Shown: positions 45,205-54,867, numbered from the stretch's first letter. The stretch is DNA of 64,000 nucleotides from Flavobacterium psychrophilum (GCA_945879625.1 CAMCVA010000006.1:62001-126000); one strand, 5' to 3'. Program-made: numbers and translations. The notes: a model not told the origin generated them from the sequence alone.

Positions 45205-47721
45205 ATGGCAAAGAATTTAGTGATAGTGGAGTCGCCTGCTAAGGCAAAAACAATCGAGAAATTTTTAGGTAGCGATTTCCAAGTGGAGTCGAGCTATGGC
45301 CACATTGCCGATTTGCCTTCTAAGGAAATTGGGGTAGATGTACTCAACGGATTTAAACCCAAATACGAAGTCTCCGCCGACAAAAAAGCCTTGGTCAGTA
45401 AACTCAAAACCTTAGCCAAAAATGCCGAAATGGTTTGGTTGGCATCCGATGAGGACCGTGAAGGAGAAGCCATTTCTTGGCATTTGGCCGAAGAATTAAA
45501 ATTAGACAAAGCCAAAACCAAACGAATAGTTTTTCATGAGATTACCAAAACGGCCATTTTGAAAGCCATTGATAATCCCCGAGAAATAGATTTTAATTTG
45601 GTGAATGCCCAACAAGCTCGTCGCGTCTTAGACCGATTGGTGGGCTACGAATTATCGCCTGTGTTGTGGCGAAAAGTTAGAGGAGGTTTGTCAGCCGGTC
45701 GCGTGCAATCGGTTTCGGTGCGATTGATCGTGGAACGGGAGCGCGAAATTCAAGAATTCAAACCCGTAGCGTCTTATAGTGTGGTGGGCGAATTTGGCAC
45801 GGCAAACGGAAAAACACTGAAAGCCAAATTGGCCAAAAATTTCAACACCAAAGCAGAAGCCACCGATTTTTTACAGAAAAACATAAACTCCAGCTATACC
45901 GTTAGTGATTTAGAAACTAAGCCGGCCAAAAAATCACCAGCTGCTCCCTTTACCACGTCGACCTTGCAACAAGAGGCGGCTCGAAAATTGTATTTGCCCG
46001 TAGGCATCACCATGCAATTGGCGCAACGATTATATGAAGCGGGGTTGATAACGTACATGAGAACCGACAGTGTGAATCTCTCCAAAGAAGCTTCAGATGC
46101 CGCACAGGCTGAAATTATCCGATCATACGGGAAAGAATTTAGCAAGCCGAGAACTTTTGCCAATAGAAGTAAAGGCGCACAAGAAGCACACGAGGCCATT
46201 CGTCCCACCGACATGTCGCGACATACCGTAAATGTAGATCGCGATCAAGCTCGATTGTATGATTTGATTTGGAAACGCACCTTGGCCTCGCAAATGAGTG
46301 AAGCCGAATTGGAACGCACGCAGGTGAAAATTGCGGCGTCCAACCACTCGGAATTGTTTACCGCAGCCGGTGAAGTGTTGCTTTTTGAAGGATTTTTAAA
46401 AGTATACTTAGAAGGAAACGACGACGACGACGAGGAACAAGAAGGGATGTTGCCCGCCTTGAAAGTAAACGAAGCGCTGGCGCAAAATTACATTACTGCA
46501 ACCGAACGTTACACCAGAGCAGCAGCACGTTATACAGAGGCCTCTTTGGTGAAGAAATTGGAAGAGTTAGGCATCGGCAGACCCTCAACCTATGCGCCGA
46601 CTATTTCTACCATTATTAGTAGAAATTATGTAGAGAAAGGAAACTTAGAAGGGCACGAACGCAAGTATACCCAATTGACTTTACAGGCCAATGCAATTCA
46701 GGAGCAATTGCTCAAAGAAAATACCGGATCAGATAAAGGCAAATTGGTGCCAACCGATATCGGAACCATCGTGACCGACTTTTTGGTGAAAAACTTTGGT
46801 ACTATTTTAGATTATCACTTTACCGCCAAGGTAGAACAGGACTTTGACGAAATCGCCGAGGGCAATGTAAATTGGTCCAAGATGATGCAGGAGTTTTACG
46901 ATAAATTCCATCCGAATGTGCAAGATGTCGAGGCCAATGCCGAGCGCGAAAGCGGCGAACGTATTTTAGGCGTTGATCCTGTTTCGGGCAGACCCGTGAG
47001 TGTGCGTTTGGGTAAATTTGGTCCGATGGTGCAAATTGGCGATGCCGAAGCCGAGGACAAAAAATTTGCCAGTTTGATGAACGACCAAAACATTGGTACC
47101 ATTAGCTTGGAAGAAGCCTTACAATTGTTTTTATTGCCCAAGAATTTAGGCGAATACAAAGGCGAGGTGATCGAAGTGAATAACGGTCGATATGGCCCAT
47201 ACGTGAAATTTGGCACACAATTCATCTCGTTGCCGCGCGGGGAAGACCCGATGAGTATAACGCTAGAAAGAGCACAAGAAATTATAGACGAGAAAGCCAA
47301 AGCTGATGCGCCAATTGGAATGTTTCAAAACGAACCCGTACAAAAAGGAGTAGGCCGATTTGGGCCCTTTATCAAATGGAACAGCATGTTCATCAACGTG
47401 AATAAAAAGTACAATTTTGACCAGTTGACGCAGGATGATATCAATCAATTAATCGAAGAGAAACTGCAAAAAGAGGTCGATAAGGTTTTGCATCACTGGA
47501 AAGCTGAAGGAATTGTGGTTGAAAAAGCCCGTTGGGGAAGATCGGTTATCTTGAAAGGAAAACTCAAAATTGAATTGAGCAAAGACGTGGATGCGGCTAA
47601 TCTTACTTTGGCACAAGTAGAAGAAATTATCGCCAAAAAGACGCCTGCAAAAAAATCACCAGCCAAGAAATCACCAGCCAAAAAAGCAGTAGCTAAAAAA
47701 TCAACTCCAAAGAAAAACTAA
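45205..47721 (+). CDS. topA: DNA topoisomerase I
   Basis: The start MAKNLVIVESPAKAKTIEKFLG at 45205 gives 839 residues; the longer upstream frame is not supported because the promoter lies inside it. The TOPRIM part carries ASDEDREGEAISWHLAE. The catalytic region is LITYMRTDSVNLS, with active-site Tyr284. Further features are RVQSVSVRLIVERER, GIGRPSTYAPTISTI and three C-terminal toprim-associated repeats (KFGPMVQIG, RYGPYVKFG, RFGPFIKWN). No four-cysteine zinc finger is visible. The C-terminus is a Lys/Ala/Pro tail (TPAKKSPAKKSPAKKAVAKK) resembling histone H1. It relaxes negative supercoils. The arginase-fold gene starts one base after its stop. Confidence 0.97.
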   Translation: MAKNLVIVESPAKAKTIEKFLGSDFQVESSYGHIADLPSKEIGVDVLNGFKPKYEVSADKKALVSKLKTLAKNAEMVWLASDEDREGEAISWHLAEELKLDKAKTKRIVFHEITKTAILKAIDNPREIDFNLVNAQQARRVLDRLVGYELSPVLWRKVRGGLSAGRVQSVSVRLIVEREREIQEFKPVASYSVVGEFGTANGKTLKAKLAKNFNTKAEATDFLQKNINSSYTVSDLETKPAKKSPAAPFTTSTLQQEAARKLYLPVGITMQLAQRLYEAGLITYMRTDSVNLSKEASDAAQAEIIRSYGKEFSKPRTFANRSKGAQEAHEAIRPTDMSRHTVNVDRDQARLYDLIWKRTLASQMSEAELERTQVKIAASNHSELFTAAGEVLLFEGFLKVYLEGNDDDDEEQEGMLPALKVNEALAQNYITATERYTRAAARYTEASLVKKLEELGIGRPSTYAPTISTIISRNYVEKGNLEGHERKYTQLTLQANAIQEQLLKENTGSDKGKLVPTDIGTIVTDFLVKNFGTILDYHFTAKVEQDFDEIAEGNVNWSKMMQEFYDKFHPNVQDVEANAERESGERILGVDPVSGRPVSVRLGKFGPMVQIGDAEAEDKKFASLMNDQNIGTISLEEALQLFLLPKNLGEYKGEVIEVNNGRYGPYVKFGTQFISLPRGEDPMSITLERAQEIIDEKAKADAPIGMFQNEPVQKGVGRFGPFIKWNSMFINVNKKYNFDQLTQDDINQLIEEKLQKEVDKVLHHWKAEGIVVEKARWGRSVILKGKLKIELSKDVDAANLTLAQVEEIIAKKTPAKKSPAKKSPAKKAVAKKSTPKKN

Positions 47722-47722
47722 C

Positions 47723-48871
47723 GTGGACTCTACTTTTTTGACCCCTGTTTCGGCAGCAGTATTAGCATACGTAGACCAGTTGACACCGCAGCATTTGGGG
47801 TCTACCGTGGCGTTGCATACAGCCTATGATTTTCCGGCCCTCGATCAGGTAAAAGTAGCGCTGATTGGCGTAAATGAAACACGAGGCAGCAAACAGGTTG
47901 AATCTAATGATTTAGATGAAATTCGCAAAGCCTTGTATGGGTTGTTTTCAGGAAATTGGAACTTGACTATTGCCGATTTGGGCGATATTAAATCGGGGGA
48001 AACGATTGAAGATACTTATTTTGCTCTGCAACAATTGGCAAAATCGTTGCTTAAAAATAATTGCATTCCTTTAATTATTGGCGGTTCGCAAGATTTAACC
48101 TATCCATTGTATCGGGCCTATGACGGGCTGGAGCAAATGGTTAATTTGGTTGCCATTGACAGCAAATTTGATTTTGGCAAAGAAAAAGATCCGCTCACGG
48201 CCGACTCCTATTTGACCAAAATTATCATTGACGAGCCCAACAATTTGTTTAATTTCAGCAACATTGGATACCAAACGTATTACAACTCGCAAGAAGAAAT
48301 AGATTTGGTCGAAAAATTGTTTTTTGATGCCTATCGATTGGGAGACATTTCAAACAACGTATTATTTGCAGAGCCTGTATTTAGGGATGCTGATTGTGTG
48401 AGCTTGGATTTGAACGCAGTAAAGTCAGCAGATTCCGGTAATTTTACTGTTTTTAGTCCCAATGGATTTAGCGGTAAAGAAATTTGTACGTTGGCACGTT
48501 ATGCCGGAATTAGTGATAAAGTGAGTTCGTTTGGCGTCTTTAATCAAAATGGCACAAGCCATGAAGCGGTGCTAATAGCTCAAATTTGTTGGTATTTTAT
48601 AGAAGGAGTACAGCACAGATCAAATGAATATCCTTTTGGCAGCAAAGAAAATTATATTAAATATATTGTGCCTTTAGAAGGAGAAGAATTGGTTTTTTAT
48701 AAAAGCAACAAAACGGAACGCTGGTGGATTGAGATTCCCTATTTGAGTTCAAGCAATACTAAACTCAAAAAAAGCACGTTGTTACCCTGTTCAAACGAAG
48801 AGTATATCGCTGCTTGTGGGAATGAAATACCCGAACGCTGGTGGAAAGCGCAACGTAAGAATATGATATAG
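47723..48871 (+). CDS. Arginase/formimidoylglutamase-fold protein with altered metal site
   Basis: This 382-residue protein belongs to the arginase/agmatinase/formimidoylglutamase superfamily, annotated as formimidoylglutamase in flavobacteria. The start is GTG at 47723, one base after topA. The metal-site motifs are changed: GGDHS becomes GGSQD (Q123 for the His ligand), DAHxD becomes DSKFD (D146, K148, D150), and DxD becomes DLN (D229, N231). Three of six manganese ligands are thus missing, so ordinary ureohydrolase activity is doubtful. It is followed by gldK, so a link to gliding or T9SS is conceivable. Other features are NIGYQTYY and a C-terminal CWYFIEGV..R..EYP. This could be a binding or structural protein. 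Confidence 0.82.
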   Translation: MDSTFLTPVSAAVLAYVDQLTPQHLGSTVALHTAYDFPALDQVKVALIGVNETRGSKQVESNDLDEIRKALYGLFSGNWNLTIADLGDIKSGETIEDTYFALQQLAKSLLKNNCIPLIIGGSQDLTYPLYRAYDGLEQMVNLVAIDSKFDFGKEKDPLTADSYLTKIIIDEPNNLFNFSNIGYQTYYNSQEEIDLVEKLFFDAYRLGDISNNVLFAEPVFRDADCVSLDLNAVKSADSGNFTVFSPNGFSGKEICTLARYAGISDKVSSFGVFNQNGTSHEAVLIAQICWYFIEGVQHRSNEYPFGSKENYIKYIVPLEGEELVFYKSNKTERWWIEIPYLSSSNTKLKKSTLLPCSNEEYIAACGNEIPERWWKAQRKNMI

Positions 48872-48926
48872 TAAGTCAGCTATAAAAGAAATAATATTCC
48901 TACAAAATAGCAAAAACACACACTTT

Positions 48927-48958
48927 ATCGACGTTAAGCGTATTTTAACGATGTTTTT
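48927..48958 (+). terminator. Terminator after the topA-arginase operon
   Basis: CGTTAA and TTAACG arms enclose ~7 nt and are followed by ATG and a T run. It is moderate in strength and lies ~55 bp past the stop. Confidence 0.55.
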
Positions 48959-48960
48959 TA

Positions 48961-48989
48961 TTGAAAATTCAACTGGGTTTCTATTTTTG
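48961..48989 (+). promoter_or_regulatory. Promoter of gldKLMN (TTG-N18-TATTTTTG)
   Basis: TTG at 48961-48963 and TATTTTTG at 48982-48989 have an 18-nt spacer and fit TTG-N17-23-TAnnTTTG. The gldK ATG at 49088 lies ~98 bp downstream, leaving an ~90-nt AT-rich leader. Confidence 0.75.
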
Positions 48990-49087
48990 TTTTCTAAAAT
49001 AAATTTCTAGGTTTTAATTGTTTTTTTAAAAAATAATAAATAGGTTTACGGCCTCAAAAATTGAATACACACATAACCCAAATTTAT

Positions 49088-50524
49088 ATGAAGAAATTCA
49101 TTGTTTTTACAGTATTTTCAGCGCTTTTAGTAGGCTGTGGAGGATCAAGTGACAAAGGAGAATTAGTAGGAGTTAAAGGAAAAAAATGGTTTCCTGAAAA
49201 ACCGCTTGGTATGTCATTGATTCCTGGTGGAGCTTTTATTATGGGTAAATCTGATGATGATTTGGCTAATATTCAAGATGCACCAACCAAAACAGTTACC
49301 GTGCGTTCTTTTTATATGGACGAAACAGAAATTACAAATAGTGAGTACCGTGAATTTGTAGATTGGGTTAAAGATTCAACTATTCGGGTTCGTTTGGCCA
49401 TCTTAGCTGATGAGTTAGGCGGAGGTGCCCCTGCTGCAGGTGGTGCTGCAGGAGCTACTGGCGGTGCAAAAGCAGCCAAAGGAAGTAAGGGTGGTGGAAC
49501 TATTGACAATTTTAAATTCAATGACACAGATCCAGCTAAAATGACGGCTTACGATAAATATATGTATGAGAACTATTACAGTGTGGGTACTGAAGAAGAT
49601 CCTTATGCAGGTAGAAAATTAAATAGAAAAGTAAAATTAATTAAAGACACATCAAAATACCCTGACGAATATTACACAGAAGTTATGGATTCGATGTATA
49701 TTCCTATGGCTGAAGCCTACAACGGATTGCGTACGATTGATGTGAGCAAATTGAAGTTCCGATATTCTTGGATGGACATTCAAGCCGCTGCCAAAGCAAA
49801 AGCAGGAAAGCGTAAAGATTTTATTCGTACCGAAACCCGTCCTGTTTATCCTGACACTACCGTTTGGATTAAAGATTTCGCCTATTCTTACAACGACCCA
49901 ATGCACAATGATTATTTGTGGCACCAAGCCTACTCAGAATATCCTGTAGTGGGAGTAAATTGGCACCAAGCAAAAGCATTTTGTGCCTGGAGAACCTTAA
50001 AGAAAAACGCTTACATTAAATCAAAGAAAAGCGGAAGAGATTTAATCAATGCATTCCGTTTGCCTACAGAAGCAGAGTGGGAATATTCTGCTCGTGGTGG
50101 TCTTCAATCCGGAACGTATCCTTGGGGAGGTCCGTATGCCAAAAACGACAGAGGTTGTTTCTTGGCTAATTTCAAACCAAATCGAGGGGATTATGCTGCT
50201 GACCAAGCATTATATACAGTAGAAGCCAAATCTTATGAACCTAATGGATACAATTTGTATAACATGGCCGGAAACGTTTCTGAATGGACCGACACGTCCT
50301 ATGATGCAGGAGCTTATGAGTATGTATCTTCGATGAATCCAAATGTTCCAGATATGAAAAACATGCGCAAAGTAGTGCGTGGTGGTTCATGGAAAGATGT
50401 TGCCTACTTCTTACAAGTAAGCACACGTGACTTCGAATACGCAGATACGTCTCGCAGTTATATCGGATTCAGAACCGTTCAAGATTATATGGGAACATCT
50501 GTTACTGGTAACACTAAAAAATAA
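49088..50524 (+). CDS. gldK: Gliding motility lipoprotein GldK (T9SS ring)
   Basis: Starting at MKKFIVFTVFSALLVGCGGS, GldK is a lipoprotein with lipobox VGC, ~478 residues. The sulfatase-modifying/FGE-like domain is visible from LGMSLIPGGAFIMGKSDDD..N..DAPTKTVTVRSFYMDETEITNSEYREFV to NAFRLPTEAEWEYSARGG, YPWGGPYAKND.GCFLANFKPNRGDY and LYNMAGNVSEWTDTSYD, RKVVRGGSWKD. A Gly/Ala-rich linker (GGAPAAGGAAGATGGAKAAKG) is inserted near residue 115. GldK (PorK) forms the periplasmic ring with GldN (PorN) at the outer membrane and is required for T9SS. An ATG nine codons upstream is less likely because it would bury the lipoprotein signal. Confidence 0.97.
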   Translation: MKKFIVFTVFSALLVGCGGSSDKGELVGVKGKKWFPEKPLGMSLIPGGAFIMGKSDDDLANIQDAPTKTVTVRSFYMDETEITNSEYREFVDWVKDSTIRVRLAILADELGGGAPAAGGAAGATGGAKAAKGSKGGGTIDNFKFNDTDPAKMTAYDKYMYENYYSVGTEEDPYAGRKLNRKVKLIKDTSKYPDEYYTEVMDSMYIPMAEAYNGLRTIDVSKLKFRYSWMDIQAAAKAKAGKRKDFIRTETRPVYPDTTVWIKDFAYSYNDPMHNDYLWHQAYSEYPVVGVNWHQAKAFCAWRTLKKNAYIKSKKSGRDLINAFRLPTEAEWEYSARGGLQSGTYPWGGPYAKNDRGCFLANFKPNRGDYAADQALYTVEAKSYEPNGYNLYNMAGNVSEWTDTSYDAGAYEYVSSMNPNVPDMKNMRKVVRGGSWKDVAYFLQVSTRDFEYADTSRSYIGFRTVQDYMGTSVTGNTKK

Positions 50525-50573
50525 ACAATAAACCACTTATTTACATTAACTTAACTAACTAAATTTTTTTATT

Positions 50574-51212
50574 ATGGCATTTTTAAGCAAAAAAGCAATG
50601 AATTTCGCTTACGGTATGGGAGCGGCAGTAGTAATCATTGGAGCACTATTTAAATTGATGCACTGGCCTGGAGCAAGCCCGATGTTGATTATTGGTCTTG
50701 GAACTGAGGCTTTGATTTTTGGACTTTCTGCTTTTGATCCAGTTGATACAGAATTGGACTGGACTTTAGTATATCCTGAATTATCAGGTGGTGAAGCCCA
50801 AAAGAAAGGCGCAAAATCAGAAGAGGCGAAAGACGCACAAGGTTTGTTGTCTCAAAAATTAGATGCCATGTTAAAAGAAGCCAAAATTGATGGCGAATTA
50901 ATGGCTAGTTTAGGAAACAGCATTAAAAACTTTGAATCGGCTGCAAAAGGAATCTCTCCAACTGTAGATTCAATTGCATCAACTCAAAAATACAGCGAAG
51001 AATTGACATTGGCAGCTACGCAAATGCAATCGTTGAATAGTTTATATAAAGTTCAATTGGAAAGTGCTTCTAGAAATGCACAAATCAATGACGAAGTTGC
51101 TGAAAATAACCTAAAATTAAAAGATCAAATGCAGTCATTAACTTCAAACTTGTCTTCATTGAACAATGTTTATGGAGGAATGTTATCTGCTATGAGCAAC
51201 AAAGGGAACTAG
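50574..51212 (+). CDS. gldL: Gliding motility motor protein GldL
   Basis: This 212-residue inner-membrane protein has two membrane segments: residues ~10-26 (NFAYGMGAAVVIIGALFK) and ~36-54 (PMLIIGLGTEALIFGLSAFDP). H30 and W31 lie between them, and Glu45 within the second is in the place of the conserved membrane carboxylate that is part of the proton pathway in GldLM. The rest is a cytoplasmic helical tail (LLSQKLDAMLKEAKIDGELMASLGNSIKNFE ... LNNVYGGMLSAMSN). GldL and GldM form the proton-driven motor that powers T9SS and gliding. It lies 49 bp after gldK. Confidence 0.97.
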   Translation: MAFLSKKAMNFAYGMGAAVVIIGALFKLMHWPGASPMLIIGLGTEALIFGLSAFDPVDTELDWTLVYPELSGGEAQKKGAKSEEAKDAQGLLSQKLDAMLKEAKIDGELMASLGNSIKNFESAAKGISPTVDSIASTQKYSEELTLAATQMQSLNSLYKVQLESASRNAQINDEVAENNLKLKDQMQSLTSNLSSLNNVYGGMLSAMSNKGN

Positions 51213-51258
51213 TATCTTCCTACATTTTTAATATATAAACTAAATTAATTAAGAAAAA

Positions 51259-52806
51259 ATGGCAGGAGGAAAATTAACCCCTAGACAGAAGATGATTAAC
51301 CTGATGTATCTGGTTTTCATCGCCATGTTAGCATTAAATATGTCAAAAGAAGTATTATCTGCTTTTGGTATTTTAAATAATAAAATTGTTGAATCAAATG
51401 TAATCACGGACGCTAGAAATGAATCCTCATTCCAGCAGTTATCGCAGAAAGCAGCTGATCAACCAAAACAATACGGTGATAAGAAAGACAAAGTAGAGAA
51501 AATCAGAGCAATTTCTAAAGAATTCAATGATTACATCGAAGCAGTGAAAGCTGATTTCACCAAAGAATTCAAAAAAGACGAAAATGGTAATTTACCATTT
51601 GAAGCAATGGACAAAGGTGACATGGTGGACGAAAAATGGTTTGAAGGAGATAAACCATCTAAAAAAGGAAAAGAATTTCTTGAAAAAATCGCTGGTTTTG
51701 TTTCCAAAATCAAAGATGTTGGTGGAAGCTCAATTGCTGAAATTGAATTGAAGAAAATTCAAAATCGTTTTTCTACTACACCGGTATTTTCTAAAACTGA
51801 AAACAAAAAAATTGAGTGGATGGAGTACAATTACAAAGGGTTTCCTTTGATTGCAACCATCACCAAATTGTCTCAATTGCAAGCTGATATCAAAACCACA
51901 GAAAGCGACATCATCAACGGAATGTTTCAATCTGATCTTGTTGCTGCTGCCTCGTTAACGGCTTACCAACCCATTGTGGTTCCTGAAAAAACAGCATTTT
52001 TCCAAGGAGAAGCTGTAAAAGGAAAAATCATCTTAGGAAAATTTGATCCGAATTTGGTGGCTAAATCGGTTATTGTAAATGGTACTTCTGTTAAGGCTAC
52101 AGCCGGACAAGCTGAATTTTCTTTCGGTGCAGGCAATGTTGGTGAACACGAAATTACGGGTTCATTTAATTTTGACGAAAACGGAAAAATAATCAGTTTG
52201 CCTATCAAAGGAAACTATGTAGTAGTTCCTAAGCCAAATTCCGCTACTATTTCTGCTGATAAAATGAATGTAGTTTATCGTGGAGTTACCAATCCTATGA
52301 CGATATCTTTTGCAGGTATTTCTGCCGATAAAGTTTCTGCTTCTGCTCCTGGATTGAGCTCAGCTGGAAAACCAGGATCATATAAAATGAATCCAGGTTC
52401 AGGTACCGAAGTAGCGATTAATGTTACAGGAACTTTGCCTGATGACTCTAAAGTATCAGACAAAAAAATATTCCGTATCAAAAGTATTCCAGCTCCAACC
52501 GGATGTATTGGTGGAGAATATGGTGTAGTGAAAGGTGCTAAATCACGTTTGGAAGTTTCTCAAATTACAGCTAAAATGTTGGACTTCGATTTTGAAGTAA
52601 AATTAAGAGTTACAGGATTTAGTTTGAAAGTTGCTGGTCAAGCTACGGTAGTAGTTTCTGGTGATCGTGTAAATGCACAATGTAAAGCTGCTTTAGCTAA
52701 AGCAGGACGTGGAGATCAGGTAACTATCTCTGACATTAAAACCAAATTAGAAGGTTCTGATATTTTGTTATCAAGAACGGCTGTGGTTATTTATGAAATA
52801 CAATAA
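51259..52806 (+). CDS. gldM: Gliding motility motor protein GldM
   Basis: GldM has 515 residues with one N-terminal membrane helix (MINLMYLVFIAMLALNMSKEVLSAFG). The large periplasmic part is a series of domains, with ESNVITDARNESSFQQLSQKA early, the beta-rich segments PIVVPEKTAFFQGEAVKGKIILG, SLPIKGNYVVVPKPNSATISADKMNVVYRGV and the C-terminal domain IPAPTGCIGGEYGVVKGAKSRLEVSQI. It spans the periplasm as a dimer to reach the GldKN ring. The gene is 46 bp after gldL and 44 bp before gldN. Confidence 0.97.
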   Translation: MAGGKLTPRQKMINLMYLVFIAMLALNMSKEVLSAFGILNNKIVESNVITDARNESSFQQLSQKAADQPKQYGDKKDKVEKIRAISKEFNDYIEAVKADFTKEFKKDENGNLPFEAMDKGDMVDEKWFEGDKPSKKGKEFLEKIAGFVSKIKDVGGSSIAEIELKKIQNRFSTTPVFSKTENKKIEWMEYNYKGFPLIATITKLSQLQADIKTTESDIINGMFQSDLVAAASLTAYQPIVVPEKTAFFQGEAVKGKIILGKFDPNLVAKSVIVNGTSVKATAGQAEFSFGAGNVGEHEITGSFNFDENGKIISLPIKGNYVVVPKPNSATISADKMNVVYRGVTNPMTISFAGISADKVSASAPGLSSAGKPGSYKMNPGSGTEVAINVTGTLPDDSKVSDKKIFRIKSIPAPTGCIGGEYGVVKGAKSRLEVSQITAKMLDFDFEVKLRVTGFSLKVAGQATVVVSGDRVNAQCKAALAKAGRGDQVTISDIKTKLEGSDILLSRTAVVIYEIQ

Positions 52807-52850
52807 TTTAAGTTAACCTACCTACTTAAATAACTTATAAGTATAAGACA

Positions 52851-53759
52851 ATGATAAAAAATGTAATAATTGCCAGTTTGTTTTTCTGTGGAAGTGTTGC
52901 TGTAGCGCAATCCAATTTGTTAAACGCAAAAATTCCTTCAGAAATAGGTAAAAAATCACCTGCGCAACTCAATTCAGATAATGACAAGCCATTACCTTAT
53001 GGGTATGTTCATGATCGTGATGTGTTAATGGGAAAAACAACTTGGGAAATCATCGACTTAGATGAGCGTATTAATTTTCCGTTGTATTACCCGATTGATA
53101 CGTCAAATATTGGTAAAGACAGAAGATCATTGTTTGATGTATTATTGAAAGGTATTAAGTCTGGTAAGATAACAGAGGTATATACCGATAGTTACTTCAA
53201 TACCAAAAAAACGTTCAAAGATATGAGTACATCATTTACTTATATTGATACTACGAATGCTGGTAAAGAAGAAATAAATAACTACCCAGAAGATTATAAA
53301 TCTGGTGCTAAGGTGCTAGATCCTCAGTATATAAACAAAAAGGAATTAGGAGCTATTGATGTTGCTAATTATAAGATTAAAGGTTTTTGGTATTTTGACA
53401 AGCGTCAAAGCGAATTGAAGTATCGTTTAATTGGAATTTGTCCAGTTTCTCCTGAAGCCAAAGAAATTGGTGCAGAAAACCAAGATTTCATTGAATTGTT
53501 TTGGGTTTATTTTCCGGCAGTTCGAGATATCTTGCACGTTGCCAAGGCCTTCAATAATCGTAATTCAGCGATGCCTGTTACCTTTGATGATTTGTTGAAT
53601 TCAAGACGTTTCAATGGAGAAATATACAAAGAAGAAAATGTATATGGTGACCGTGAAATTGCTGAATACATGAGAGAAAATTCTCAAATGCAATTAATTG
53701 AATCAGAACGCGTGAAAGATAAAATCCGTGATTTTGAACAAGATATGTGGAACTACTAA
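52851..53759 (+). CDS. gldN: Gliding motility protein GldN
   Basis: GldN (302 residues) has a signal peptide (VIIASLFFCGSVAVAQ). Its domain features are DVLMGKTTWEIIDLDERINFPLYYPIDTSNIGKDRRSLFDVLLKGIKSGKITEVYTDSYF, then KIKGFWYFDKRQSELKYRLIGICPVSPEA and ELFWVYFPAVRDILHVAKAFNNRNSAMPVTFDDLLNSRRFNGEIYKEENVYGDREIAEYM. It pairs with GldK in the T9SS ring. It ends the gldKLMN operon and a terminator follows at 53783-53813. Confidence 0.97.
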   Translation: MIKNVIIASLFFCGSVAVAQSNLLNAKIPSEIGKKSPAQLNSDNDKPLPYGYVHDRDVLMGKTTWEIIDLDERINFPLYYPIDTSNIGKDRRSLFDVLLKGIKSGKITEVYTDSYFNTKKTFKDMSTSFTYIDTTNAGKEEINNYPEDYKSGAKVLDPQYINKKELGAIDVANYKIKGFWYFDKRQSELKYRLIGICPVSPEAKEIGAENQDFIELFWVYFPAVRDILHVAKAFNNRNSAMPVTFDDLLNSRRFNGEIYKEENVYGDREIAEYMRENSQMQLIESERVKDKIRDFEQDMWNY

Positions 53760-53782
53760 GTGTTCCTAGATTAATTATTAAT

Positions 53783-53813
53783 CAACTCCTATCAATTTGG
53801 TAGGAGTTTTTTA
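53783..53813 (+). terminator. Terminator after gldN
   Basis: AACTCCTA pairs with TAGGAGTT around ~9 nt and is followed by T residues. It lies between gldN and the FAD oxidoreductase gene. Confidence 0.9.
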
Positions 53814-53819
53814 TTTCAT

Positions 53820-54866
53820 ATGGTAGACTACCTAATAGTTGGCGCTGGCTTAGCCGGCATTTCTTTTGCCGAAACACTCTTGCAACAGCAGAAAACCTTT
53901 GTTGTGATTGATTCGCCCATTACTAATTCTTCGCGAGTGGCTGGCGGATTGTATAATCCGGTTGTGTTGAAACGATTTACCTTAATTTGGGAAGCTGAGG
54001 AACAACTCGAGGTATTGAGCTCATTTTACGCCTCTATTGAGCATCGCTTGGGCGAACAATTTGATTATAAACTTCCAGTTCTACGCAAATTTACTTCGGT
54101 TGAAGAGCAAAACAATTGGTTTATTGCTGCAGATAAAAGAGGTCTTGATGCATACCTGTCCACTACTTTACATTTAGCTACCTATCACGGAGTTGATTCA
54201 CCTTTTTATTTTGGTGAGGTTTTGCACACGGGCTATGTTGATGTTGCCAAGTTAGTTGAGCAGTACCAGCATTATTTGAATCAGCACAATTACTTTCTCC
54301 AAGAGAAATTTATACACGCTGAGCTGCAATTGAATGCCCATTCTATTGCGTATCACGGCATAGAGGCAAAACATATTGTATTTGCCGAAGGCTTCGCTAT
54401 GCATGCAAACCCGTGGTTTAATGAGTTGCCTTTAGATGGAGTAAAAGGAGAATTACTGCTCATACATGCACCTTCCTTACAACTGGATAAGATTCTAAAT
54501 TCATCCGTATTTATTTTGCCTTTAGGAAATGGCCTATTTAAAGTGGGCGCCACCTACAATTGGTCTGATAAATCTGCTAATCCTACCCAAGAAGGGAAAA
54601 CAGAATTAATACATAAACTAAAAGAAGTCCTGCAATGTGAATTTGAGGTGGTCGATCATTTTGCTGGTATACGACCTACGGTTAAAGACCGTAAGCCGCT
54701 TTTGGGCACACATGAAACACACAGTCGATTACATCTTTTGAATGGATTAGGCACAAGGGGAGTGCTTTTAGGGCCCTACTTGGCCAAGTTGTTATACAAT
54801 CACATAGAATACAATCAACCACTATCTATAGAAATAGATGTAAAACGCTATTCAAAAAAGAAATAG
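53820..54866 (+). CDS. FAD-dependent amino-acid oxidoreductase-like protein (DAO family)
   Basis: This 348-residue protein begins VDYLIVGAGLAGISFAETLLQ, a Rossmann FAD-binding motif, and has VAGGLYNPVVLKRF shortly after. Near its C-terminus are FAGIRPTVKDRKPLLGTH and LLNGLGTRGVLLGPYLAKLL, a pattern of D-amino-acid-oxidase-type flavoproteins. The substrate is unknown. It starts 7 bp after the gldN terminator and its end is one base from the convergent DUF983 gene. Confidence 0.85.
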   Translation: MVDYLIVGAGLAGISFAETLLQQQKTFVVIDSPITNSSRVAGGLYNPVVLKRFTLIWEAEEQLEVLSSFYASIEHRLGEQFDYKLPVLRKFTSVEEQNNWFIAADKRGLDAYLSTTLHLATYHGVDSPFYFGEVLHTGYVDVAKLVEQYQHYLNQHNYFLQEKFIHAELQLNAHSIAYHGIEAKHIVFAEGFAMHANPWFNELPLDGVKGELLLIHAPSLQLDKILNSSVFILPLGNGLFKVGATYNWSDKSANPTQEGKTELIHKLKEVLQCEFEVVDHFAGIRPTVKDRKPLLGTHETHSRLHLLNGLGTRGVLLGPYLAKLLYNHIEYNQPLSIEIDVKRYSKKK

Positions 54867-54867
54867 G

